Positions 10,275-19,914 of a stretch of DNA of 64,000 nucleotides are shown here, piece by piece. Below the pieces are notes generated by a model. It was given only the letters and a program-made list of their open reading frames with translations. It ran no database searches and was not told the DNA's origin. The stretch's first letter is position 1. Each line of letters starts with the position of its first letter. Origin of the DNA: Verrucomicrobiota bacterium (GTDB lineage Bacteria; Verrucomicrobiota; Verrucomicrobiia; Opitutales; Opitutaceae); the NCBI GenBank assembly GCA_023416735.1, contig JAEZGX010000025.1:124001-188000 (forward strand). Direction: 5' to 3'. The position numbers and the translations under genes were made by a program.

Positions 10275-11863
10275 GGCGCGAGCGGGGTAAAGGGGATGCT
10301 GACGCGAATGCGGGTTTGCTGTCCGGCAAGGGACTCGATGGCGAGTTGGCCCGCAAGCTCCTTGCTGCGTTCGGAGAGATTCGAAAGTCCTTTGCCATGG
10401 CGGGTTGGGTCGGAGCCGGGGTGAAAGCCGCGGCCGTTGTCGACGATTTCGACGATGCCCGTGGTGTTTTCCATCCGCAGCGAGACGGTGATCGATGTCG
10501 CGCGGCCGTGGCGCAGGGCATTGCTGATGCACTCGCGGACGATGTGGAGGATGTGGATTTGTTGAGGTTGAGTGAAGCGTTCCGCGACGGTCTCCTCGAT
10601 GAAGAGTGAAATGTGGGCGCCGTGGGTGGAGCGAAAATTTTCAACGACGGCGTCGAGAGCCTGGCGGAAAGTGCGGTGGCGAAGGACTTCCGGTTCGAGA
10701 CCCATGATGAAGCTGCGGAGGTCGTGGATGACGTCGTTGAACTGCGAGCCCACCTGATCGAGGGTTCGTTCGGCGGCGCCGGGATCGGTGCGCAACGTGA
10801 GTCGGGCGCTCATGACGCCCATGCCGCAGGCGTAGATGGTTTGGATGACGCTGTCGTGAAGATCGCGGCCGAGGCGGGCGCGTTCGGCGAGCATGCTTTG
10901 GAGGGAGGCGCGTTGTTCGGCGGCGGTTTGAACGAGGCGGGCGATTCGGCCCAGTTCGTGGCGGCGCGCGAGGAGAGGACGGATCGCGCGCGGATCGTCG
11001 TCGGCCAGGCTTTGTCCGATGAGGTGCAGCGGACGAAGGACCCAGAGAAAGAGGGCGAACACGACAAGCGCGATGGTGATGATGCCGCTGGTGAGGAACG
11101 GGAGGATGTCGCGCGTGTTGATCTCGAGCAGACGGCTGAGTTTCTCGACGTGATAGTCGAGATGAAGGATGCGAAACGGCTGGCCGGCGGCGTCGCGCAG
11201 CACGTGACGCACGCGGAGATTTACCGGATGAGCCGGGAAGTCGGGGGAGGCGTCGGGCGCGGTGACGCGGACATCGCTCTCATTGAGAAGGGCGATGGTT
11301 TGGAGGAATTTTTCGTCCCAGCGGCGGGCGACGAAGAACCAGCCTTGGGGCGGCGACTGGCGGTTGACGTCTTGGGACGGCTGAAGCGGGGCGCCGCGGA
11401 CCTCGAGGAGACCTGCGGGAATTTCGAGGAAGAAGTGCGGAGTGCGGGAATGCGCGGTGATGTTGCGAATCTGTTCGGGCGAGAAAAGGGCCACGATGTC
11501 GGGCTCGTGGCCGGGGAGGTTCGCGATCGCGTAAGATTGGGTGCCGTCGACTTTGAAGACCCACGCGCCGACGGCGTTGAAGGTCGGAAGGCTGGCGTCG
11601 ATGTTGATGGCCGCCCAAGCCGGATTCGGTTGTTCGGCGAACGCGACCATGTCGTCCCAGAGCGAGTAGTCGCGGGCGAACGTTTCCAGCGAGGCGCCGA
11701 CGAGGGTAAGGACGCGATCGAGGAGTTGTTCGCGTTCCGTCTGGGTGGTGCGAAGAATTTCGTCGGCACCGCGGCGGGCGAGTTCGTGTTGCCAGAAGAC
11801 GGATCCAAGGAAGAGGACAACGATCAACCCGAGAAGAGCGGCGAAGCGGGGCTTGAGGCTCAT
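10271..11863 (-). CDS. CHASE4-type sensor histidine kinase (HisKA_3 family)
   Basis: This is a 530-residue membrane kinase. It has an N-terminal helix (about 8-25), a periplasmic sensor of about 210 residues that looks like CHASE4 ('FARDYSLWDDMVAF'), and a second helix (about 255-275). A short HAMP-like linker follows, then a NarL-partner dimerisation domain with phospho-His336 in 'LGRDLHDSVIQTIYACGMG', and a HATPase_c domain ('ECISNALRHG', 'DNGRGF', 'GKGLSNLSER'). It is the partner of the response regulator that follows with a 4-base overlap. The signal is unknown. Confidence 0.92.
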   Translation of the reverse strand: MSLKPRFAALLGLIVVLFLGSVFWQHELARRGADEILRTTQTEREQLLDRVLTLVGASLETFARDYSLWDDMVAFAEQPNPAWAAINIDASLPTFNAVGAWVFKVDGTQSYAIANLPGHEPDIVALFSPEQIRNITAHSRTPHFFLEIPAGLLEVRGAPLQPSQDVNRQSPPQGWFFVARRWDEKFLQTIALLNESDVRVTAPDASPDFPAHPVNLRVRHVLRDAAGQPFRILHLDYHVEKLSRLLEINTRDILPFLTSGIITIALVVFALFLWVLRPLHLIGQSLADDDPRAIRPLLARRHELGRIARLVQTAAEQRASLQSMLAERARLGRDLHDSVIQTIYACGMGVMSARLTLRTDPGAAERTLDQVGSQFNDVIHDLRSFIMGLEPEVLRHRTFRQALDAVVENFRSTHGAHISLFIEETVAERFTQPQQIHILHIVRECISNALRHGRATSITVSLRMENTTGIVEIVDNGRGFHPGSDPTRHGKGLSNLSERSKELAGQLAIESLAGQQTRIRVSIPFTPLAP

Positions 11864-11947
11864 GCGGTGGCGTTAGACGGCCAGCATGGCGGGGGCGGGG
11901 AGGGAGTCGATAGTGGAGACGCTGGGAGCGGGGTGGTGGAAGATGGA

Positions 11948-11982
11948 GACAAATAAAAAAGCCCGCCGGGGACGGCGGGCTT
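11948..11982 (-). terminator. Rho-independent terminator of ppnP
   Basis: A gcccgcc...ggcgggc stem (11961-11980) is followed on the minus strand by a seven-base T run and further T/A bases. It lies just after the ppnP stop and separates it from the kinase gene. Confidence 0.88.
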
Positions 11983-11998
11983 CAATTCGGGGCTCAGC

Positions 11999-12322
11999 TT
12001 ACAGGAAGCTGCAGATGTATTCGCAGATGCCCGACGTGACCTCGATGTCGAAGCCGGAGTTGCCGGGGACGTCGAAGTGTTGGCCCGCGGCGTAATCGCG
12101 GGTATCGGAGGAGCCATCGATTTTCACGCGGCAGGAGCCGGCGACGATTTCCATGCGCTCAGGAGCGCCCGTGCCGAAGTGGAAAGAGCCGGGATAGATG
12201 AGGCCGAGGGTTTTCTTGGCGCCGTCAGACGTGAGGACCGTGTGGCTGACGACTTTGCCGTCGAAGTAGAGATTGGCCTTGGTGTGGACCGTGACGTTTT
12301 TGAATTCGGTGGGGAGGGACAT
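11999..12322 (-). CDS. ppnP: Pyrimidine/purine nucleoside phosphorylase (PpnP, DUF1255)
   Basis: This 107-residue single-domain cupin closely matches the PpnP/YaiE family in length and motifs ('KANLYFDGKVVSHTV', 'GLIYPGSFHFGTGAPE', 'FDVPGNSGFDI', 'YICSF'). PpnP phosphorolyses a broad range of nucleosides to base and (deoxy)ribose 1-phosphate in the cytoplasm. It is a stand-alone gene with its own terminator. The family assignment is secure; substrate range is inherited from the family. Confidence 0.93.
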   Translation of the reverse strand: MSLPTEFKNVTVHTKANLYFDGKVVSHTVLTSDGAKKTLGLIYPGSFHFGTGAPERMEIVAGSCRVKIDGSSDTRDYAAGQHFDVPGNSGFDIEVTSGICEYICSFL

Positions 12323-12363
12323 GGGAGGAATGAAGATGGATGATGACGGAAATTGTGGTGCGT

Positions 12364-12428
12364 GTCGTTCTCGTTCTTTCGGCTGGGCTAGGCGAGAAAG
12401 AGAACGATTACGAGAAAGAGAACGATAT
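12364..12428. repeat. Inverted repeat beyond the holA 3' end
   Basis: 'cgttctcgttctttc' is answered by two tandem copies of 'gaaagagaacga' (12396-12407 and 12415-12426), so alternative hairpins are possible. It occupies the space between the holA stop and the ppnP start. It resembles the gyrB-gyrA repeat in its short-unit composition. Confidence 0.6.
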
Positions 12429-13528
12429 TAGGAAGCGAGGCAACGGACGGCCATTTCGCGGAGGACTTCCTCCTGGTCGTTGGGACGCTGGATCGTTTGT
12501 TCGAAGGCGACGATGAATTCCTGTTGGTTGTCGATGAGGCGGCGGAGCGACGGGAGTTGGGCGGAGCTGGCAAGCTTGCCGACATACCACGGATTCTGGG
12601 TGAAAAGGTTGAAGGAGCTTTTGTCGGTGGCGCCGGTGAATTTCGAGGCGTAGGAGCCGGCGGCGCGTTGCAAGCCATCGAGGCCGCGCGGGCCAACGCG
12701 GGCGGCGCCGGCGTCGACGAGGGCGCGCACCTGGAGCAGGATGCGATTACGATTTTGGAGCGCGGCGAGGATCGGACGCGTGGAATTAGGTTCGGCGAAG
12801 AACTGGCGTTCGAGCGCGGCGAGGGTCCACTTGAGATCGCCGCTGAAGAAGGCTTCGGCCGCTTCGAAGAAGTCGCCCTCGGCGACGTTGGGCGTGAGTT
12901 CGGCGACGTGGGATTCGGCGATCGTTTCGCCCTCGCTGGCGTAGGTGGCGAGTTTGTTGACCTCTTCGACAAGGAGGCGGGTGTTCTTGCCGACCTTGGC
13001 GAGGAGAAGTTGAAGGGCGTCGGGCGCGATCGTGACGCCGAGGCGTTTGGCTTCGGCGAGGGCGACGCTTTCGAAGAGCGAGCCGTCTTCGTCGCCGGCG
13101 CCGATGAGGGTGAAGTCGGAGTTTTTTTCGCACCACTTCGGAAACGCGCGTCGGCGATCGACGGGGGCGGCGGTGATGAGGACGGCGGTTTCGGCGGGGT
13201 CGATCTTTTCGAGGATGGCTTGGAGATCCTCGAGAAGCTTCAGTGTGCTTTCGGCGCGGCCGGTGACGGTGTCGGCGAGAAAGTTGACGTCCTTGAGCCA
13301 GACGACACGGCGTCCTCCAAACATGGATACGGTTTGGACGGAGTCGCGGAAGCGGTTGATGGCGGTTTCGACCTCGGAGACGTTGGCGGCGAAACCGCTG
13401 AGGACCTCGCGGGAGAATTCGTCCGGGACTTCTTTCGCGAGAGTTGCGAATTTCTCGGCGCCCAGGCGACCGACGAGGAAATCGTCGGGTCCGCAGATGA
13501 AGGTGAAGTTTTTCGCAGCGGCAGCCAT
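12428..13528 (-). CDS. holA: DNA polymerase III subunit delta
   Basis: This 366-residue protein is the clamp-loader delta subunit, which opens the sliding clamp. The N-terminal RecA-like but ATPase-inactive fold is seen in 'FTFICGPDDFLVGRL' and 'MFGGRRVVWLKDVNFL'. It is followed by the domain II motif 'LLLAKVGKNTRLLVEEVNKLATY' and the all-helical C-terminal domain. Length and motif order are normal for HolA. It stands alone between ppnP and the LptF-like permease on the same strand, with about 114 bases upstream. Confidence 0.9.
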   Translation of the reverse strand: MAAAAKNFTFICGPDDFLVGRLGAEKFATLAKEVPDEFSREVLSGFAANVSEVETAINRFRDSVQTVSMFGGRRVVWLKDVNFLADTVTGRAESTLKLLEDLQAILEKIDPAETAVLITAAPVDRRRAFPKWCEKNSDFTLIGAGDEDGSLFESVALAEAKRLGVTIAPDALQLLLAKVGKNTRLLVEEVNKLATYASEGETIAESHVAELTPNVAEGDFFEAAEAFFSGDLKWTLAALERQFFAEPNSTRPILAALQNRNRILLQVRALVDAGAARVGPRGLDGLQRAAGSYASKFTGATDKSSFNLFTQNPWYVGKLASSAQLPSLRRLIDNQQEFIVAFEQTIQRPNDQEEVLREMAVRCLAS

Positions 13529-13642
13529 CGGGAGCGGAGGATTTGGGGAAGTAGGCGGAGGGAGCGCGACAAAAAAGACGCTAACTTAAAGGCCGCGAAG
13601 AGGCGCAAAAGCCGCAAAAAAGGCGTGCCGGCCGACAAGGCG

Positions 13643-14797
13643 TTACCGTTGTTCGAGGCGGCGCATGAGGACGATGCCGGTGCCGATGAAAAGGAGGTTG
13701 GGGAGCCAGAGCAGAAGGTCGGCGCGGAGCTCGGGCGTGCGATCGAAGGCTTTGATGACGATCGTCATCAGGTAGTAGGTCAGGGTAAGACCAACGGCGA
13801 CGCCGAAGTTGGCGGAGGTTTCGCGGCGGGAGACTTTGATGCCGAGCGGAATGCCGATCATCGCGAGCGAGAGGACGGCGAGAGCGGTGTTGATTTTATC
13901 GTGGAAGATGAGGTCGAGCTTGAAGCGATCGATGCGGGCTTTTTCGGCGGCAGCGGGTTCGGAGGGGAGCGGCTCGAGGGCGCGGCGTTCGCGCTCGGTT
14001 TGGAGCTGGTCGTAGGTGAGCCACTCCTGTTTCATGCGCGCGCTGCCGGCGCGGCTGAAGATGCGATCGAGGGAAAATGTGAGCGGTTCCCACTGGCCAA
14101 CGGAGACGACGATTTGCGGGTCGGAGAGGTTTTCGGGGTTTTTGGAGTTGCGGGTTTCGACCTGCACGCGGAGCGGCGTGACGATGACGGCGTTGTCGGT
14201 TTCGTTGTAATCGATGCGGCCGGATTCAGCGTGGTAGATGCGGTGGGCGAGGCGCTCTTCGTCGAGTTCCCACACCCAGATGTCTTTCATGAGCTCACCG
14301 TCTTTTTCGCCGACGTAGATGACGAAGCCGGAGAAGTCGCGGATGAAGGTTTTGGGGACGATGAGGCTGAGGGGATTAGCGCGCACGGCCGCGCTGAGGG
14401 AGCGGTAGTATTCGACGCGGGCGCGCGGCGTCCACTCGAAGTTGAGGTAGAGTCCAAGGGCGATGGAGAGCGTGGCGAGAATGACGACGGGGCGGGTGGC
14501 GCGATGGATGCCGATGCCGGCGGCGCGCATCGCGGTGAGTTCGCTGTCGGCGGAGAGGCGGCCCAGGGTGAGGAGCACGCCGGTGAGCATGCCCATCGGC
14601 AGCGCGTAGGTGACGGCGTGCGGGATGAGGAGCGTGATAAGTTTAACGACCATCATCGCGGGCAATTGGCCGGCGAGGACGTAGGTCATGAGGTCGCGTG
14701 CGACGTTGGGCACGAGCACGATGAAGGCGAACATCGCGATCGCCGCGGTGCAGGTGAAGAAAACGCTCTTGAAGATGTAGCGATCGAGGAGATTCAC
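13643..14797 (-). CDS. LptF/LptG family lipopolysaccharide export permease
   Basis: This 384-residue inner-membrane protein has the YjgP/YjgQ layout. Three N-terminal helices come first ('LLDRYIFKSVFFTC', 'LPMGMLTGVLLTLGRLSADS', 'MRAAGIGIH'). A periplasmic beta-jellyroll-type domain of about 170 residues follows, then three C-terminal helices. In the Lpt machine LptF and LptG with LptB drive LPS from the inner membrane to the outer membrane. The GTG at 14797 gives the family-typical start 'LLDRYIF'; the longer frame to 14905 adds an unrelated tail. I cannot decide between LptF and LptG. The 143 bases upstream hold no gene. Confidence 0.85.
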   Translation of the reverse strand: MNLLDRYIFKSVFFTCTAAIAMFAFIVLVPNVARDLMTYVLAGQLPAMMVVKLITLLIPHAVTYALPMGMLTGVLLTLGRLSADSELTAMRAAGIGIHRATRPVVILATLSIALGLYLNFEWTPRARVEYYRSLSAAVRANPLSLIVPKTFIRDFSGFVIYVGEKDGELMKDIWVWELDEERLAHRIYHAESGRIDYNETDNAVIVTPLRVQVETRNSKNPENLSDPQIVVSVGQWEPLTFSLDRIFSRAGSARMKQEWLTYDQLQTERERRALEPLPSEPAAAEKARIDRFKLDLIFHDKINTALAVLSLAMIGIPLGIKVSRRETSANFGVAVGLTLTYYLMTIVIKAFDRTPELRADLLLWLPNLLFIGTGIVLMRRLEQR

Positions 14798-14940
14798 GCG
14801 CTCGCGGCGATAGGTCGCACAGGGTTGCGGCGGTGCCAAGGCCCTTTCGCGGGGGGCGAAAGGGAAGATCCAAGGGCCAAGATCCAAGCTCCAGAGAATG
14901 GCCAAACTTCAAACTCCAACCTTTAGGGGACGTCGGTGGC

Positions 14941-15633
14941 TCAGGTGAGGAGCGGGGGGAGGTCGCGGAGGGATTTTAGTTCGAAGAAGCGGCCGGGGGC
15001 CTCGGGAAGGCGGTCGACGCGTTCGAGCGTCCAGAGCAGGTGATACGGGATATGGGCCGCGGAGGCGCCGAGATCGAGGACGGGAAGGATGTCGGATTTC
15101 ATCGAATTGCCGACCATAAGGAATTCGTCGGGCGCGATCGCGTGGCGACGGAGGATGGCAGCATAGGTGGCGGGGTCTTTTTCGGAGACGATTTCGATTT
15201 GCGAGAAATGCGGTGCGAGGCCGGATTTGCGAAGCTTGCGCTCCTGGTCGCGAAGATCGCCTTTGGTGATGAGGAGCAGGCGGTGGGATTTCGCGAGGAG
15301 GGGAACGGTGGCGGCGGTGTCGGGAAGGAGTTCGACGGGGTGGTCGAGCATTTCGCGGCCGAGTTCGAGGAGCGTGCGAATTTCGTCGGCGGAGATTTTA
15401 CCGGCGGTGAGTTCGATGGCGGTTTCGATGGCGGAGAGCGTGAAGCCTTTCACGCCATAGCCGTAGAGTTCGAGGTTGCGCGTTTCCGTGGCGAGGAGCG
15501 TGCGGTCAACGGTGGCGGCGTCGTGATAACGGGAGAGCAGCGCGCGGTAGCGTTCGTGAACGCGTTCAAAGATGACCTCGTTGTGCCAAAGGGTGTCGTC
15601 GGCATCGAGGCCGATCACGCGGATGTGCTGCAT
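14941..15633 (-). CDS. HAD superfamily hydrolase
   Basis: This is a 230-residue haloacid dehalogenase-like phosphatase. Motif I is 'GLDADDTLWH' near residues 8-17, with the nucleophile and acid/base aspartates. Motif II is 'LLLITKGD', motif III is the conserved lysine in the following helix, and motif IV is 'MVGNSMKSDI'. The C1-type helical cap lies between motifs I and II. I chose the ATG at 15633, directly before the core strand. The substrate cannot be told from sequence. The lptF-like gene follows on the same strand after 143 bases. Confidence 0.85.
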   Translation of the reverse strand: MQHIRVIGLDADDTLWHNEVIFERVHERYRALLSRYHDAATVDRTLLATETRNLELYGYGVKGFTLSAIETAIELTAGKISADEIRTLLELGREMLDHPVELLPDTAATVPLLAKSHRLLLITKGDLRDQERKLRKSGLAPHFSQIEIVSEKDPATYAAILRRHAIAPDEFLMVGNSMKSDILPVLDLGASAAHIPYHLLWTLERVDRLPEAPGRFFELKSLRDLPPLLT

Positions 15634-15706
15634 GAGGCGGAAATGAAATCGCGCGAATCGCGATGGCGGCAAGCGTGCGAGGAGTTCGAGGCGGCGCACC
15701 GCGCTT

Positions 15707-15746
15707 CTAAAAAAGAAAAAGGCAGTGCGGGTGTCCGCACTGCCTT
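15707..15746 (-). terminator. Rho-independent terminator of the TonB receptor gene
   Basis: A perfect stem ggcagtgcgg/ccgcactgcc (15721-15744) is followed on the minus strand by ttttt-c-tttttt. It lies about 25 bases after the receptor stop. Confidence 0.9.
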
Positions 15747-15769
15747 GGAGTTGCGACCTTGGAAGCAGA

Positions 15770-18700
15770 TTAGAACTCGAAGCGCGTGGTCAGCTCGGCG
15801 GTGGTGCCGTCCGCGAGGCGATAGGCGCCGACGCTGCCGTCGGGATTCGCCGTGACGGGGATGAGTTTCTTCGAGGTGAAGAGATTCCGGAGATTCAGCT
15901 GCACGGACATCCGCACCTTCGGCGTGAGCGGGCGGCGGTAGGAGATCCAGGCGTCGAAGCGCGTTTCGGAATCGCCGAAGATGGGCGAGCCGAGATCATC
16001 GACCCAGTTGAGCACAGGCGGATCGAGGAAGATCTTCTTGAAGCCGAGCAGCGGGCGGTCTTGCCAGCGGATCGCGCCGCCGATGCCGAAGCCCTTGAGC
16101 GAGCCTTCACGGAAATCATAGGTCGTAATCAGATTCGCGTGATACTGGCGGAGTTCGCCGACGTTCTTGTTTTCGGCGGCGAGCGCTTGGAGGTATTCGC
16201 GCTCGAAACCGTCGGTCCAGATGTAGCCGAGGTATTCGCGGGAGTTGTCGCCGAACGGAGCGATGTGGGCGAAGCCCTGCTTCTGCCAGTAGTTGTAGGT
16301 GGCGGTGGCGTCGGCCGGGGTGTAACCGTCCTGCGCGACGGGTTTGATGGCCTCATAGTATTTCACGAAGTTGCCGCCGCCGGCGACGTTGAGGATGTTG
16401 GTGTCGCGGGCGTTGGTCTTCGAGGCGTTCACGATCACACGCCAATTGGGCGTGATGTTCGCGGCGATTTCGACTTCGACGCCGGTGGATGTTTTGTCGG
16501 AGGTTTTGCCGAAACCGACGGGGCCGCCGTCGGCGTTCCACGAGAAGGCGGGCGCGGCGGAGGCGCTGCCGACGGGCGTGCGCACGAGCTGGAAGCCGTC
16601 GTTGAGGTTGAGGCCCTCGTCGAGGTAAACATTCCACGGGCGGAACCATTCCTCGTCGGTGCGGGCGGCGAACCATTCGCGGCGGTAGAGCAGTTCGGCG
16701 TCGGTGATGGGCGGCTCGGAATAGACGCCGCCGCCGGTGGGACGCGGCGTGCCCTCGGCGATGTAGCCGGGCTGGCCAGGGACGGCGCGGCGGCGGATGC
16801 GCAGCGGCTGGTTGAGCAGTTCGGCGCCGTTTTCCTTCGTCCAGTTTTCAGGGATGGGCTGGCTGGCGATGTTCTTGTCGTAGTTGTCGCCGAAGAACCA
16901 TTTGTTGATGAGCCATTCTGGAGTGGTATTTTGGATACCGGTGCTCGACGTCGCGTCGATCATGAGACCGTTCATCGTGCGGGCGAGCTGTTGCTTGATG
17001 TGCTGGCCGCTGGGACCGCCGCCGTAGGGAGCGTTTTTCTGGATCGTCTTGAACCAGGTCACGCGGACGTCGAGCTTGCCGTCCAGCGTGTTGAGGCGAA
17101 TCGAGTGGTCGCGCGAGACACCGGACGGCGTGCCGTTGGGCTTGTGATACATGTCGAAGCTGAGGCTTTCCGGGCGGAAGTTGCTCGAGCTGTTCAGGCT
17201 GTAGCTGAAGTTGGTGCCCCAGGGCAGGCGGCGGTTGATGAAGTCGGGCGAGTGCGCGACAACGCCCCAGGAGCGGGTGGTTTGGATAACGCGTTTGTCG
17301 TTCGCAGGATCGTATTTCCAATTAGGCGAATCGGGGAGCGAGTGATAGGAGCCGTTGGGCGCCTGCACCTGCGTGCCGAGATTGTAGGGCGTGGCGCCGG
17401 TCGGGCGGCCGTTGGCGTCGAGGAGCTCGGTGAAGCGGCTGGTGGCGCCTTTGCTTTGCTGGAAGAAATCATCGCGGCGGACGGACCAGAGCCCGACGAG
17501 CTTGTCGTTTAGGAATTTGCTTTGGACGACGAAGATGCGGTTGTTGACCTCGGTCTTCTGGGCGGACGGACCGTTGCGATACATGTTGGCCTCGTTGGTG
17601 CGGTAGTCGTTGATGCCGGTCGCCTGCTGGCGCGAGTAGCCGGGCACGCGTGGGACGGACTGCGTGTCGAGGTAGAGATCGTTGACCGTGCCTTCGCCGG
17701 GTTCGGCGGCTTGGATGACGTTGATCGGTTGAATGCCGAGGCCGGCGATGCCCGGGTTCGTGGCGACGTCGCGCAGCGTATTCAAGTAATGGAGACCGAG
17801 GAAGTCCTCGTTGGTGCTGATGTATTGGGACAGCTCGCGGCCGGTGCCGAGCGTCTGAAGGCTGAACGAGCGGGAGTCGCTCTTGAAGTTCTGACGCGAG
17901 ATGTTGCCGGTGAACGTGTGATTGCCGAGCAGCTCGGAGAACCAGTGGCGTTCGAAAAGGTTTTCGAGATCGAGCCGGTAGAACCCGGTGGCGCGGGCGG
18001 CGTCGCGCTCGTTGCGATTGCGGAGACCGTCGGTGCCGGAGACGACGACGAGGCGGCGGAAGCCGGGATTGGGGATCTCGGGGCCGTATTGCGCGGGGTT
18101 GGCGTATTCGGTGGAGCGGCGGATGTTCTGGTTGATGTCGATGTTGATGTTGTTGGGGTTGTTGATCCAGTTGATGTGTCCGCTGCGGTAGGACTGCTCG
18201 TCATAGGCTAGCTCGAGGCCGAGGTTGCCATCGAAGTAGGTTTGCGCGGCGCTGAGGTTGAGCGCGCGGTATTTAGAGTATTGCGTGTTATTGGGGCCGG
18301 CCAGATCGTGGTTCCAGAAGTCGAACACGCTCGGGTCGGTGATCTGTTGTTGTTGCCAGCTGTTCCAAGGCTTGTCGGTGAACGACAGACCGGAAACGGC
18401 TTCCATGTGGTTGATGCGAGCGAGCAGGTCGGGGTCGCCCGCGAACGTGGCCTTGCGCGTGAGCGGATGGACGCCGGGGTTCAGCGTCATGTGGAAGTTG
18501 TCGTAGAAATTGACCGGCGCGATCATGCCCCAGTTGCCGATGCGGGACGTGCTCATGTGAGCGCCGCCGCGTTGGTGATAGGCGTCGGGGAACGCGGGAT
18601 TGGACGGATCGCCCGTCGCGCTGGAGTTGGGGTTGAACCACACCATGCCCTCTTGGTCGAACCATTCGCCGACGCCGCCGATGTCACGATTGAGGAATGG

Positions 18701-19693
18701 GCCGTATTGATACCAGGCGCCGCCGGGAGCGACGGTGGCGCGATTCACGGGCACGTCGGTGGTGAGCTTGTTGAGCCGGTCGGGGTGGAACCAGTTGCTG
18801 AACATGTCGAGCGGGAGGGAGAAGCGCGGACGGCTCGAGTCGCTTTCGCCGAGCTCGAGATTTGCGGTGATCTGCGTGAAGATCGAGCGGGCGAGCTTCG
18901 GCTCCCAGCGAACGGACGCGGTGCCGCGCGTGATGTCGGCGTAGGTGTTTTTCTGACGGAATTTCTCATCCTCGCGCAGAAGGTTGAGGCGGGCGCCGAG
19001 CGTGCCGGGGAGCAGCGGGACGTTGGCGTCGAGTGCGGCGCGGGTGCCGCCGTAGTTGTTGACGCGGAATTCGGTCTCGAACTTCCGCTGCGCCAGGCGC
19101 GGGGCTTTCATCGTGCCGTTGATGATGCCGGCGGGACTGCCGAGGCCGAAGAGGATGGAGTTGGGGCCGCGCTGGATTTCGATGTTCTCGGTGTTGTAAG
19201 CATCGAGCGGAATATCGGTGGGGAAGAAGTTGCGCGTGATGTCGGCGCTACCGAGACCGCGGATGCGGTTTCCGCCCTGCGGATTGCGGAGGTTGCCGTT
19301 CTGGCTCGAGGCGCCGTCCTTGCCGAGATCGACGCCCGTATAATTTCCGTCGATACCGTTGATCTCGGTGTTGGTGGTGTAGACGAGAAGGTCGTTCAGA
19401 TTGGTCGCGCCGGTGTCGCGCATGAACTGCGGCGTCACGACGGTGATCGGCGACGCGATGTCGCGGAGATCGGTCTTGAGGCGGCTGCCGGCGAGCGAGG
19501 ACGTCGCCATGTAGCCCTCGTTGGAGTTCGAGAGCACTTCGAACGGGGAGAGTTGGACGATCTCTTCGTCTTCGGGAGGTGACGGAGGAATAACTTGCGC
19601 TGCGGCGGTGAACGCCGAGCCAAGGAGAAGCGCGGCGAACGGAAGCGCGCGCGACAAACTGTGGGGCCAGGTAGGCGGGGTGACGGTCTTCAT
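15770..19693 (-). CDS. TonB-dependent outer-membrane receptor (large, verrucomicrobial type)
   Basis: This 1307-residue receptor has a Sec signal peptide ending near 'AFTAAAQ' and a short acidic segment with 'EIVQLSPFEV'. A plug domain follows (about 60-230; 'DIASPITVVTPQFMRDTGA', 'NLNDLLVYTT', 'IEIQRGPNSILFGLGSPAG'), then a very long beta-barrel ending in 'TAELTTRFEF' with the terminal Phe expected for barrel assembly. It imports a large solute with TonB-ExbBD energy. This 'SPFEV' type is greatly expanded in Opitutaceae. Divergence from a LacI regulator and the GH/SSS operon suggests an oligosaccharide ligand, which is inference. Confidence 0.93.
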   Translation of the reverse strand: MKTVTPPTWPHSLSRALPFAALLLGSAFTAAAQVIPPSPPEDEEIVQLSPFEVLSNSNEGYMATSSLAGSRLKTDLRDIASPITVVTPQFMRDTGATNLNDLLVYTTNTEINGIDGNYTGVDLGKDGASSQNGNLRNPQGGNRIRGLGSADITRNFFPTDIPLDAYNTENIEIQRGPNSILFGLGSPAGIINGTMKAPRLAQRKFETEFRVNNYGGTRAALDANVPLLPGTLGARLNLLREDEKFRQKNTYADITRGTASVRWEPKLARSIFTQITANLELGESDSSRPRFSLPLDMFSNWFHPDRLNKLTTDVPVNRATVAPGGAWYQYGPFLNRDIGGVGEWFDQEGMVWFNPNSSATGDPSNPAFPDAYHQRGGAHMSTSRIGNWGMIAPVNFYDNFHMTLNPGVHPLTRKATFAGDPDLLARINHMEAVSGLSFTDKPWNSWQQQQITDPSVFDFWNHDLAGPNNTQYSKYRALNLSAAQTYFDGNLGLELAYDEQSYRSGHINWINNPNNINIDINQNIRRSTEYANPAQYGPEIPNPGFRRLVVVSGTDGLRNRNERDAARATGFYRLDLENLFERHWFSELLGNHTFTGNISRQNFKSDSRSFSLQTLGTGRELSQYISTNEDFLGLHYLNTLRDVATNPGIAGLGIQPINVIQAAEPGEGTVNDLYLDTQSVPRVPGYSRQQATGINDYRTNEANMYRNGPSAQKTEVNNRIFVVQSKFLNDKLVGLWSVRRDDFFQQSKGATSRFTELLDANGRPTGATPYNLGTQVQAPNGSYHSLPDSPNWKYDPANDKRVIQTTRSWGVVAHSPDFINRRLPWGTNFSYSLNSSSNFRPESLSFDMYHKPNGTPSGVSRDHSIRLNTLDGKLDVRVTWFKTIQKNAPYGGGPSGQHIKQQLARTMNGLMIDATSSTGIQNTTPEWLINKWFFGDNYDKNIASQPIPENWTKENGAELLNQPLRIRRRAVPGQPGYIAEGTPRPTGGGVYSEPPITDAELLYRREWFAARTDEEWFRPWNVYLDEGLNLNDGFQLVRTPVGSASAAPAFSWNADGGPVGFGKTSDKTSTGVEVEIAANITPNWRVIVNASKTNARDTNILNVAGGGNFVKYYEAIKPVAQDGYTPADATATYNYWQKQGFAHIAPFGDNSREYLGYIWTDGFEREYLQALAAENKNVGELRQYHANLITTYDFREGSLKGFGIGGAIRWQDRPLLGFKKIFLDPPVLNWVDDLGSPIFGDSETRFDAWISYRRPLTPKVRMSVQLNLRNLFTSKKLIPVTANPDGSVGAYRLADGTTAELTTRFEF

Positions 19694-19914
19694 GATGGGT
19701 CAGGGTGGTGCGTGCCGGGGTCGATGTGGCAGCGGCAGACAAAAGCGAGGAAACGTTCTTGGCTGCGCGCAGGGGACGCGGGCGGCATTCACTGTGCGTT
19801 GCGCGCCGCGGCACAACTTCCCCGCTAGTAGCACAGGTGACGGCGGAGCGGTTTTGGAGCTCGCAGAACAAAACAGGCTCGCACTTTGCCGCAGCGCGAA
19901 ACTAAGCAAGCCGC
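19694..19914. promoter_or_regulatory. Divergent intergenic region, TonB receptor / LacI regulator
   Basis: These 221 bases must hold both promoters. A LacI-family operator is expected here. The best candidate I see is the small dyad around 'gaaacgttct' (19750-19759), whose 'aacgtt' centre fits the family, but it is weak. No riboswitch or small gene is visible. Confidence 0.3.

Noticed and set aside
12497..14926. 809-residue plus-strand open frame
   Set aside because: It is antisense to holA and the LptF-like gene, which have clear family motifs.
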